From Arcobacter sp. CECT 8985 (GTDB lineage Bacteria; Campylobacterota; Campylobacteria; Campylobacterales; Arcobacteraceae): DNA of 37,067 nt. The translations under genes were made by a program, and so were the position numbers. The notes below the pieces were generated by a model. That model did not search any database. It was not told the origin of the DNA and worked only from the letters and a program-made list of their open reading frames with translations. Of the stretch, positions 1-7,478 are shown piece after piece. The first letter of the stretch is position 1. The number at the start of each line of letters is the position of its first letter. Location of the stretch: contig NZ_PDKC01000027.1 of NCBI RefSeq assembly GCF_004116495.1, forward strand, positions 1-37,067. The letters run 5' to 3'.

Positions 1-594
1 GAGTTACCATCTTATACTATAAAAAGTTTAGAAAAATTAGATATTGATGTATTAAAAATAAACAACAATTTTTATATATCAACAGATATAAAAAAAGCTG
101 ATTTAGATTTGGTAAAGAGTAAAGATTTTATATATGTGCTAAGCTTTTCTATGCTTTTTGAAAAATCACTACAAGATAGTAAAAATAATCTTCTTTTATT
201 AGGAAGTATAACTTTATTTATAATATTTATAATTTTATATATTGTTACAAAAAAAAGATTTTTTAATGCAGTTAATTTTATTTTATTTCCAATATCAATT
301 ATTCTTTATTACTCATATTTTGTAGAATTTAATATTTTACATATTTTTATGATTTTTATAATCTTAGCTTTGAGCATTGATTATGGTATCTACTTTTCAA
401 AAGATGCAACTTTACAAACGAATAAAGCAATTGCATACTCTCTTCTTAGTACATTTGCTGGATTTGGAGTTTTAATATTTAGTCAAATAAACTCTTTAAA
501 ATCCATTGGAATGGTAACTACAATCGCAGTTATTAGTATAACTATATTATTAATATTTTCAAAAAGGTATAAAAATGAAACTAATCGTTCATAA
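1..594 (+). CDS. MMPL/RND-family exporter, C-terminal part (5' end outside window)
   Basis: The frame is open from the first base, so this is the tail (about 197 residues) of a larger membrane protein. An internal TTG at 109 would give a 161-residue protein, but the open frame before it argues for a gene that starts left of the window. Several hydrophobic helices follow one another, and the ALSIDYGIYFSKD segment matches the D-Y pair in a transmembrane helix of MMPL proteins. MMPL exporters are regular members of aryl-polyene and flexirubin clusters, where they are thought to move the lipid product or intermediate across the inner membrane. The last 20 bases overlap the AMP-ligase gene, so the two are translationally linked. 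Family call good; substrate inferred from context. Confidence 0.8.
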   Translation, partial: ELPSYTIKSLEKLDIDVLKINNNFYISTDIKKADLDLVKSKDFIYVLSFSMLFEKSLQDSKNNLLLLGSITLFIIFIILYIVTKKRFFNAVNFILFPISIILYYSYFVEFNILHIFMIFIILALSIDYGIYFSKDATLQTNKAIAYSLLSTFAGFGVLIFSQINSLKSIGMVTTIAVISITILLIFSKRYKNETNRS

Positions 595-1792
595 TGATGA
601 TTTAACAATAGATGAATTTTCTTTAAATAAAAAAGATTTATTTGATAAAAAGCTAACTAATCATGTTAGTTATATAAGCTCTGAAAAAAAAGCAGAGAAT
701 GCAATAAATATGATAAAAGCATATCATAGTAATGCAAAATCAATAGTTTTTGACCATACAAATAAAATAATAACAAAAAAACTAGAAAATTTAAATATTC
801 CAAAATTTGAATCATCTTTTGAACATATAACTATCTTTGATGATAAAGATTTTTCTATGATGTATTTTACTAGTGGAAGTACAGGAGAACCAACAGGTGC
901 TTTAAAAACAAAAGAACATTTAGAAAGTGAAATTAGAATATTAACAAAAATGTTAAAAGATTATAATATTAAAAAAGTTATTGTTACTGTACCATTTATT
1001 CATATTTATGGAACACTATTTGGACTTATTTATCCATTATTAAATGACCTTGATATTGTGCTTAAAGAGCACTTTTTACCTAATGATTTATTAAATATAA
1101 TAGAAGAGAACTCTTTAATAATTACAACTCCTCTTTATATAAAAGCTTTAAATCAAATAAGCGCTTCAAAAGATTTAAAAGATTCACTATTTGTTAGCTC
1201 AACTGGACCTTTGGATAAACAAAATGCAAAAGAGTTTGCTACAAAATTCAATACAAAAGTAATGCACATATTTGGTTCTACTGAAACAGGTGGAATTTCA
1301 TATAAATTTAATGATGAAGAGTTATGGACACCATATGAAAAAGTAGAGATATCAACAAATAAAGAAAGTGAACTAAAAATAAAATCACCTTTTGTTTCTA
1401 CAACAATTTTTGAAAAAGATTTTAAAGATATTAATGGAGAAATTCAAACATTTGATTATGTAGAAATTCAAAAAGACAATAGGTTTAAACTTATAGGAAG
1501 AAGTTCTCAAATACTTAAAATTGCAGGAAAAAGATATTCAACAATTCAGATTGAACAAATTTTAGAAGAACATAAAGATATTCAAAAAGCACTCGTATTT
1601 GTAAATAACTCAAATAATGAGTTTAAAGATGAAATATTAGATATTACTTTAGAAACAAAAAAAGATTTCACATCAAAAGATATAAAACTATTTTTAAAGA
1701 AAAATCTATCAAATTTAAAATTTTCTATTAAACTAAAATTAGTAGATAAAATACCAACATCAACTATTGGTAAAAAATTGAAAATAATATAA
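575..1792 (+). CDS. Acyl/aryl-AMP ligase (ANL superfamily) of the aryl-polyene cluster
   Basis: ANL-type adenylating enzyme of 405 residues. Visible motifs: P-loop YFTSGSTGEPTG (about 97-108), FGSTETGG (about 233-240), the hinge region LIGRSSQILKIAGKRYS, and a C-terminal TIGKK with the expected catalytic lysine. It is shorter than typical acyl-CoA synthetases (500-600 residues), lacking much of the N-terminal subdomain, as is common for the AMP-ligases of APE clusters. Inferred role: activate an aryl acid such as a 4-hydroxycinnamate- or hydroxybenzoate-type starter and load it on the ACP encoded further down. ATG at 575 is preceded by AAAAAGG and lies inside the end of the MMPL gene. The exact substrate cannot be read from sequence. 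Confidence 0.85.
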   Translation: MKLIVHNDDLTIDEFSLNKKDLFDKKLTNHVSYISSEKKAENAINMIKAYHSNAKSIVFDHTNKIITKKLENLNIPKFESSFEHITIFDDKDFSMMYFTSGSTGEPTGALKTKEHLESEIRILTKMLKDYNIKKVIVTVPFIHIYGTLFGLIYPLLNDLDIVLKEHFLPNDLLNIIEENSLIITTPLYIKALNQISASKDLKDSLFVSSTGPLDKQNAKEFATKFNTKVMHIFGSTETGGISYKFNDEELWTPYEKVEISTNKESELKIKSPFVSTTIFEKDFKDINGEIQTFDYVEIQKDNRFKLIGRSSQILKIAGKRYSTIQIEQILEEHKDIQKALVFVNNSNNEFKDEILDITLETKKDFTSKDIKLFLKKNLSNLKFSIKLKLVDKIPTSTIGKKLKII

Positions 1793-1823
1793 CTTTTGTT
1801 ATACTTTCAAAAAAAGATGGTAA

Positions 1824-2681
1824 ATGTCAATAGAGATAAAAAATCTAACTAAAACTTATAAAAAGCACTTAATACTTGATAATTTAAATTTAAGTATACA
1901 AAAAGGTAGTATTTTCGGATTATTAGGACCAAATGGTGCAGGGAAAACTACTTTAGTATCAATTTTAAATTTTTTAATTAATAAGAATAGTGGTCAAATT
2001 AATATTGAAGGTTTTGATTTAGATAAACATGGGGAAAATATAAAATCAATTAGTAGTTATGTTCCTCAAACTTATGCTTTTTATCCTAAACTTACTACAT
2101 ATGAAAATTTAGAATTTTTTGGTGCACTTTATGGACTAAAATCTAATAAATTAAAAGAAAGAATTGATTATTGCATCAATGCAACCTCATTAGAAAAATA
2201 TATTAATCGTCAAGCATATACTTATTCAGGTGGCTTAAAAAGAAGACTAAATATTGCTATTGGTTTATTAAATGATCCTAAAATTTTATATTTAGATGAA
2301 CCAACAGTAGGAATTGACCCTCAATCAAGAAAATATATTTTAAATGTAATAAAAAATATTAATAAAAAGAAAAAAACAACAATAATTTATACTTCCCATT
2401 ATATGGAAGAAGTAGAGTTTTTATGTGATGAAATTGCTATCTTAGATAAAGGTAAAATAATTTTACAAGATAAAAAAGATGATTTAATTAACAAAAATTC
2501 AAAAATAACAATTAAATTTGATGATGAAACAACAACTGAAATAGACATAAAAAATGATTATAATAAATTTACTGAATATATAAAATCACTTGAAAATAGA
2601 AATATCAAAAATATAGATTTTGGATATAAAAATTTAGAAGAGATGTTTTTAAATTTAACAAAACAGGATTTAAGAGACTAA
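1824..2681 (+). CDS. ABC-2 type transporter, ATP-binding protein
   Basis: A 285-residue nucleotide-binding subunit. Walker A GPNGAGKT (35-42), Q-loop VPQTY, signature SGGLKRR (135-141), Walker B ILYLDEP (154-160) and a switch His in the TSHYMEE segment are all intact, so it should hydrolyse ATP. Closest in type to DrrA/CcmA-like exporters that pair with one ABC-2 permease. The stop TAA shares its last A with the ATG of the permease gene (TAATG), strong evidence for a pair. Located between the ligase and the ACP, so export of the polyene lipid or a precursor is the natural inference; an ABC exporter is also found in flexirubin-type clusters. Confidence 0.88.
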   Translation: MSIEIKNLTKTYKKHLILDNLNLSIQKGSIFGLLGPNGAGKTTLVSILNFLINKNSGQINIEGFDLDKHGENIKSISSYVPQTYAFYPKLTTYENLEFFGALYGLKSNKLKERIDYCINATSLEKYINRQAYTYSGGLKRRLNIAIGLLNDPKILYLDEPTVGIDPQSRKYILNVIKNINKKKKTTIIYTSHYMEEVEFLCDEIAILDKGKIILQDKKDDLINKNSKITIKFDDETTTEIDIKNDYNKFTEYIKSLENRNIKNIDFGYKNLEEMFLNLTKQDLRD

Positions 2682-3844
2682 TGTTTAAATATTTACTAAA
2701 AAAAGAATTTACACTAATCTTAAGAGATATTCATGCCCTTTTAGTTCTTTTTATTATGCCAACACTTTTTATACTAATAATGTCTTTAGCTTTAAAAAAT
2801 AGCTATTCAAACACAATTGATGTAAAGTTAAAAGTCGCAATATTATCAAATAAAAATAGTAGTAGTATTAAAACTTTAATAAAAGATATAAATAAAAATA
2901 GTTTTTTTAAAGCTACATATATTAATACAAATGATGATAATAAATCACTTTTATATAAAAAAAACTTTGATTTTTTAATAAATATAGAAAGCAATTATAT
3001 TTTAAAAGTTAAATCAGCAAAACAGGATTTTAAAATTCATTTATATTCAAAGCCAGATACACAACAACAAAAGATTTCATTAATAAAAAGTATTATTGTA
3101 TCTTCTATAAAAACAACTGTATTAAAGCAATTATTAAAAGTACAAAAAATTGAATCTAAATCTATGAATGATTTAAATAGTTTTATTCAAAATAATATTG
3201 TTTATAAAAATAAAAAAATTGATCTAAAACCAACTTCAGTTCAGCAAAGTGTTCCTGCTTGGTTAGTTTTTTCAATGTTTTTTATTCTTATTCCAATATC
3301 AAATACTTTTATTAATGAAAAAAATTTTGGAACAATAAATAGAATAAGAAGTATAAATGTCTCATTTTTACCAATTTTAATTAGCAAAATCTTTCCTTAT
3401 TATATTATAAATCAAATACAAGTAATTTTTATGATTTTAGTTGGTATATATATAGTACCAATGTTAGGTGGAGATAAATTAGTAATTTTAGGTAACTATT
3501 TAATGATTTTTATTGTATCAAGTGTAGTTAGTCTTACATCAATATCTTTTGCACTATTAATTGCAAATATAAGTAAAACTACAGAAGAAGCAACTACTTA
3601 TGGTGGTGTTTCAAATATAATTTTAGCCGCACTTGGTGGAATAATGGTACCTAAATTTGTCATGCCTTTATTTATGCAAGAGGCAACAGAGTATTCACCT
3701 ATGGCATGGGGTTTGCAAAGTTTTTTAGAAGTTTTTGTAAGAGGTGGTAATTTTAATGATATTTCTACTTACATATATAAAATGATAATTTTTGCTATAA
3801 TTTGTCTATTAATTGCATATTTCTTATTAAAAAAAAGGAGTTAA
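2681..3844 (+). CDS. ABC-2 type transporter permease
   Basis: A 387-residue protein with classic ABC-2 layout: one N-terminal membrane helix (about 19-37), a large polar outside domain (about 40-190) and five further helices (about 193-212, 234-258, 268-292, 305-325, 362-383). This matches the YhhJ/DrrB type of permease (ABC2_membrane_3). It overlaps the ATPase gene by one base and its stop codon directly abuts the ACP start, so the exporter is part of the biosynthetic operon. Cargo is unknown; being beside an MMPL exporter, it may handle a different step, such as delivery to the periplasm before outer-membrane transfer. Confidence 0.85.
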   Translation: MFKYLLKKEFTLILRDIHALLVLFIMPTLFILIMSLALKNSYSNTIDVKLKVAILSNKNSSSIKTLIKDINKNSFFKATYINTNDDNKSLLYKKNFDFLINIESNYILKVKSAKQDFKIHLYSKPDTQQQKISLIKSIIVSSIKTTVLKQLLKVQKIESKSMNDLNSFIQNNIVYKNKKIDLKPTSVQQSVPAWLVFSMFFILIPISNTFINEKNFGTINRIRSINVSFLPILISKIFPYYIINQIQVIFMILVGIYIVPMLGGDKLVILGNYLMIFIVSSVVSLTSISFALLIANISKTTEEATTYGGVSNIILAALGGIMVPKFVMPLFMQEATEYSPMAWGLQSFLEVFVRGGNFNDISTYIYKMIIFAIICLLIAYFLLKKRS

Positions 3845-4111
3845 ATGATAGGATCTAAAGATAATAACTTAAAAATTGAACTTAAAAAACTTATAGTTGA
3901 AGAGTGCGATAAAGATATAGAACCTAATGATATAAAAGATGATGAAATACTATTTGGAAGTAGTTCTTCTTTAGAATTAGACTCTATGGATGCTTTACAA
4001 ATTTCAATGGCTTTACATAAAAAATATGGTGTTGATACAAATGATAGTAAAAAACTAAGAAAAATTATGGAGTCAATTAATACATTGGCAGACTACGTGC
4101 AACCGGAGTAA
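3845..4111 (+). CDS. Acyl carrier protein
   Basis: An 88-residue acidic protein with the carrier-protein attachment site LELDSMDALQIS; Ser47 is the expected 4'-phosphopantetheine site (DSMD in place of the usual DSL). The helical layout and length fit a free-standing type II ACP. The ATG follows the permease stop with no gap and is preceded by AAAAAGGAG. Inferred role: carries the growing aryl-polyene chain for the ketosynthase just downstream. It is distinct from a housekeeping acpP, which would normally sit beside fabF/fabG. Confidence 0.88.
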   Translation: MIGSKDNNLKIELKKLIVEECDKDIEPNDIKDDEILFGSSSSLELDSMDALQISMALHKKYGVDTNDSKKLRKIMESINTLADYVQPE

Positions 4112-4113
4112 AT

Positions 4114-5259
4114 TTGAGTTATATTATTGGAAGTTCATTAGTTTGTAATCTTGGAGATAATTTTCAAGATATTACAAATAATTTAATATCTATTAATCAA
4201 GACAATTATTTAAAAAGAATAAAAAATATTTTTAAAGATAAACTATATTATCCAATAAATAATGATTATGAGACAAAAAAAGACAAGTATGAACAAATAT
4301 TAAAAAAAATAGTATTTGATGCCATAAAAGAGGCTGGTCTTACAAAAGATCAACAAAAAGAGTTACATATTTTTATTGGTTCTACTTCTATGGATATTGC
4401 TACAAATGAAGAATATTGTAATAATTTTATAAACAATAAATCTAGTATAAAATATAAAGAGATTGGTAATGGCCCCATTGGAACATATATTGAAGATTTA
4501 ATAGATTCAAAATATAAAGCAACACTTTTTGCAACAGCATGCACATCTGCAACAAATGCACTTTCTTATGCTTCACGACTTATAGAGCAAAAACAGATTA
4601 AAAGAGCATTGGTAATAGGACTTGAACTATTTAATAAATCTACTTTTGGAGGCTTTTCATCATTAATGTTACTTTCTAAAAAAGGTATTTATAGACCTTT
4701 TGATATTAATAGTGATGGAATAATTTTAGGAGAAGGTTGTTCTGCAATTATTATTGATGAGAATAAAAAAAATAAAAATGATTTTAAATATATTAGTTCA
4801 TCGAATATCTGTGACAACTATTCTGAAACAACAAGTGATCCAACAGGTATTCCTATTTTTAACACTTTAGATTCAACTTTAGAAAAAGCAAACTTAGGAC
4901 TAAAAGATATTGACTGTATAAAAGCTCATGCAACAGGAAGTGAAAATAATAACTTATCAGAAGCAAGAGCAATTAAACTTCTTTTTGATAAATATAAAAC
5001 AACTACAAGAGTTACATCTTTAAAACCTTTAATTGGTCATACTCTTGGAGCATGTGGAACAAATGAAATTGTATTAATGTTATATGCATTAAAAAAAGGT
5101 TTTTTACCTGCAACATTTGGATTTGAAACGCCTGCTGAAGATGTTAAATTTACTCCAATTTTGGAAAATGAAAAGTTCAATAATAAAGCAACAATTTTAT
5201 TTAATTATGTGGCTTTTGGTGGGAATAATAGTTCAATTATTCTTTCAAATAAGGATTAG
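4114..5259 (+). CDS. Beta-ketoacyl-ACP synthase (FabF type), catalytically complete
   Basis: A 381-residue condensing enzyme. The Cys-His-His set is present: Cys143 in ATACTSATNAL, His272 in KAHATGS and His309 in LKPLIGHTLGACG, with Lys304 before the second His. The start is TTG at 4114, chosen because GGAG lies just upstream and the ORF begins two bases after the ACP stop. It should perform decarboxylative Claisen condensation of malonyl-ACP with the aryl-acyl chain, giving iterative elongation. The partner subunit is probably the next gene, as APE ketosynthases work as pairs with a chain-length-factor-like protein. Confidence 0.88.
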   Translation: MSYIIGSSLVCNLGDNFQDITNNLISINQDNYLKRIKNIFKDKLYYPINNDYETKKDKYEQILKKIVFDAIKEAGLTKDQQKELHIFIGSTSMDIATNEEYCNNFINNKSSIKYKEIGNGPIGTYIEDLIDSKYKATLFATACTSATNALSYASRLIEQKQIKRALVIGLELFNKSTFGGFSSLMLLSKKGIYRPFDINSDGIILGEGCSAIIIDENKKNKNDFKYISSSNICDNYSETTSDPTGIPIFNTLDSTLEKANLGLKDIDCIKAHATGSENNNLSEARAIKLLFDKYKTTTRVTSLKPLIGHTLGACGTNEIVLMLYALKKGFLPATFGFETPAEDVKFTPILENEKFNNKATILFNYVAFGGNNSSIILSNKD

Positions 5260-5261
5260 TT

Positions 5262-6098
5262 ATGTATATTCACGCATCAGCAAAGATATTAAATGAAAAA
5301 AAAGACATCAAGGAGTATAGAGCTCTATTAAAACAGATTTCATCAATTAATCTAAGAAGATCTAGTAAATTTAATATTTTATCTGTTTATGGTGCTTTAC
5401 TTTGCATGAAAAATATTAATACTCTTGGAAATAGTGGAATATATATTTCTACTGAAAATGGACCTATTACAGATGTATGCAAAGTGATTGATACAGTAAA
5501 TGAAAAAGATTTTATTATTATGCCTTTTGATTTTTTGAATATTAATGTTAATAATGTTAGTTTTTATGTTGCAAAAGCTTTAAATTTCAATGGTAAAAAT
5601 ATGGTTTTGATGAATGAAACTTTAGGATTTGAAAAAACTTTACAACTTGCAAAATTTGATCTTGATACAAATGATATAAATGAGGCATTAATTGGAGCTG
5701 TTGATGAATCTGTTGAAAATATTCATAACTACTGTTCGTATATTGAAAATCCTTTAAATAAAGAGATAAAAGAGGGAAGTTGCTGGATATATACAAATAA
5801 ACAAAAAGAAAATAACCTAGGAAAAATTGAATATATAAAAGAGTTTTATTCTGTTAAAGAACTTATTGAAAATATTAGTTTTGATACAGATTCTATTTCA
5901 TTAAATAGCTTTGCATATTTAGATAAAAATCTTTCTGAAATCATAAAAAATAAAAATATTGTATTATCAAATATATATTATGGATGTGAAGGAGTATTAA
6001 ATATATTAAAAATTATAAAAAATAAAAAAGATACTATTCATATAGCAAAAGATAAAAATAATAAAGTAATAGTAATAAAAGTTTTATTTGAAGACTAA
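5262..6098 (+). CDS. Ketosynthase-like protein without catalytic Cys (chain-length-factor-like)
   Basis: A 278-residue protein whose middle (about 85-150) follows the ketosynthase N-terminal pattern: PFDFLNINVNNVSFYVAKAL, then VLMNETLGFEKTLQLA, then NEALIGAVDES. Aligned to its upstream neighbour, the nucleophile position carries Asn118 instead of Cys, and neither catalytic His motif is present in the short C-terminal part. It resembles Ketoacyl-synt_2-type proteins that accompany an active ketosynthase in APE/flexirubin clusters. Inferred role: non-catalytic partner that shapes chain length or heterodimer formation. It begins two bases after the active ketosynthase stop. Alternative: a decaying gene, but the frame is intact over its full length. 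Confidence 0.7.
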   Translation: MYIHASAKILNEKKDIKEYRALLKQISSINLRRSSKFNILSVYGALLCMKNINTLGNSGIYISTENGPITDVCKVIDTVNEKDFIIMPFDFLNINVNNVSFYVAKALNFNGKNMVLMNETLGFEKTLQLAKFDLDTNDINEALIGAVDESVENIHNYCSYIENPLNKEIKEGSCWIYTNKQKENNLGKIEYIKEFYSVKELIENISFDTDSISLNSFAYLDKNLSEIIKNKNIVLSNIYYGCEGVLNILKIIKNKKDTIHIAKDKNNKVIVIKVLFED

Positions 6099-6118
6099 AG
6101 TAATATTACTTTAGCTTC
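6090..6118. terminator. Bidirectional terminator-like palindrome between convergent operons
   Basis: Perfect 20-bp palindrome CTAAAGTAAT/ATTACTTTAG at 6095-6114, extended by GAAG (6090-6093) and CTTC (6115-6118) with one unpaired A. It contains the stop codon of the plus-strand ketosynthase-like gene and that of the minus-strand BtrH-like gene. There is no long T tract on either side, so termination strength is uncertain. Confidence 0.6.
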
Positions 6119-7098
6119 AATAATAATTTAGCAGCTTCTTTTTCATAATTTGAAGCTTCGATTAATTTATTTGCAACCTTAGACGCATCAAATTTCTGTG
6201 GTTTTTTACTTGATTCTACACATAATAAGGCAAATTCTCTTAAAGTATTTCCAGATTTTACAAATAATTCGGATGATTCTTTTAATATATCTTCATCAAT
6301 CTCATATTTTATAGATTCTTTCAAAAATGCAGCATATAAGAAACGGAAACCTCCACCTCCAGTTCCTATTTCTTCTTGCATTCTTACAATGTGCGTTAAA
6401 AAATTTTTAATATATCGTTCATTATTGTATACATTTAAAGATTTTATCTTTTTTGCAAGTTTAGTCATCCCTTTTATTCCAGCATAAGGGAAAGGAGTCA
6501 ATAAAGATTTTGCATTTTTTATGATTGCTTTTTTTATGATTTTTGCAAAATCAATATTTGTAGGAATATTTGTAGGATAATATAAAAAACCTTTTGGGGC
6601 AAAAATACCCTTTGCAAATCTAGCTTTATTTAAATCTTTCTCTTCACACTCAACTAAATGTTCAAAAACAGGATCAGAAATATAATATTTTGTACCCTCC
6701 TTTTTAAAAACAAGTAAATTATGTGCATTAAAATGAAATCTCATATCTTTAGGGAAATAAGGTAAATAAAAAACTGAAGTTTGTAATCCAACTAGTTGAT
6801 TTTTATCTAAAAGCCTTTCTAATTCTTTATTTGCATCTTTTTCATTTTTAAAACTCATCTTTACCATTTTTATATCTAATACTTTAGATATTCTATTTAT
6901 TATATTTTTTGGTAATTGTCTATAAGCAATTAAAGGCATATTACTAATTTTTGCAATAGGTAAATATACAAATGATAAAGAACTAGTAATTCCAAAAGCC
7001 ATTGGTTCTGATAATTTTAAGCCATAACTAGTAAGAAGAGTTGAAATTACACCACTTTCACAATGTGCAAATTGAGAATGTTCAAACTCTTTAATCAT
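6106..7098 (-). CDS. BtrH-like acyltransferase (BtrH N-terminal domain, DUF4872-type)
   Basis: A 330-residue protein. The N-terminal half has the BtrH_N pattern: AHCESGVIST with a candidate nucleophile Cys13, LSEPMAFGI, then FNAHNLLVF with His126 and YYISDPVFEH with Asp142, a Cys-His-Asp set like papain-fold acyltransferases. BtrH itself (butirosin pathway) moves an acyl chain from a carrier protein to an acceptor. Here the gene ends the DarA-DarB operon and sits opposite the aryl-polyene ACP. Inference: it takes the ACP-bound polyene and attaches it to an alcohol or phenol, possibly the dialkylresorcinol. ATG overlaps the previous stop as ATGA. Domain call is good; the acceptor is a guess. 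Confidence 0.8.
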   Translation of the reverse strand: MIKEFEHSQFAHCESGVISTLLTSYGLKLSEPMAFGITSSLSFVYLPIAKISNMPLIAYRQLPKNIINRISKVLDIKMVKMSFKNEKDANKELERLLDKNQLVGLQTSVFYLPYFPKDMRFHFNAHNLLVFKKEGTKYYISDPVFEHLVECEEKDLNKARFAKGIFAPKGFLYYPTNIPTNIDFAKIIKKAIIKNAKSLLTPFPYAGIKGMTKLAKKIKSLNVYNNERYIKNFLTHIVRMQEEIGTGGGGFRFLYAAFLKESIKYEIDEDILKESSELFVKSGNTLREFALLCVESSKKPQKFDASKVANKLIEASNYEKEAAKLLLKLK

Positions 7099-7478
7099 AC
7101 TTTTAACCCCTTTAGCTCTTCAATTGTTATATTAAGTGCAATTGCATATTTATTTAATAATTTATCATTTAACTTTTGAAATTTTTTCATTTTTAAATGT
7201 CTTTTAACTCTAAAAGAGAATATTCCCATTACACTTGCCAATGTGGAGATATCCATTCTATTTTTATACATAAAATATTCAATTGGCGAACTTAATTTAT
7301 TTTCTAAACTCTCTTTTGCTAATAATTCAAACTCTTCAACTGCAGTTTGTGTAGCAAACTCTTCTACACTACTTCCATAATTTTCTGTATGAAATCCTTC
7401 TTCATCGGCAACATACATTACTTTTTGTTGTCCTTCAAGAATTTTATTCTCTTCTTTTGGAATATTAATTTTTTCCAT
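7095..7478 (-). CDS. Small HTH (XRE-like) protein of the resorcinol operon
   Basis: Start placed at 7478, giving 127 residues beginning MEKINIPKEE: this ATG overlaps the DarB stop as TAATG, whereas the longer frame from 7538 would intrude 60 bases into darB. The C-terminal half (DISTLASVMGIFSFRVKRHLK... NKYAIALNITIEELKGL) reads like a Cro/CI-type helix-turn-helix; the N-terminal about 60 residues are acidic and unrecognised. It overlaps the BtrH-like gene by ATGA, so it is made together with two enzymes. It may be an autoregulator of the cluster or a degenerate HTH fold used for protein contact. Confidence 0.65.
   Translation of the reverse strand: MEKINIPKEENKILEGQQKVMYVADEEGFHTENYGSSVEEFATQTAVEEFELLAKESLENKLSSPIEYFMYKNRMDISTLASVMGIFSFRVKRHLKMKKFQKLNDKLLNKYAIALNITIEELKGLKV

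Noticed and set aside
5262-6098. Treating the Cys-less ketosynthase-like gene as a pseudogene
   Set aside because: The frame is open over its full length, spacing to neighbours is tight, and inactive ketosynthase partners are normal in this kind of cluster.
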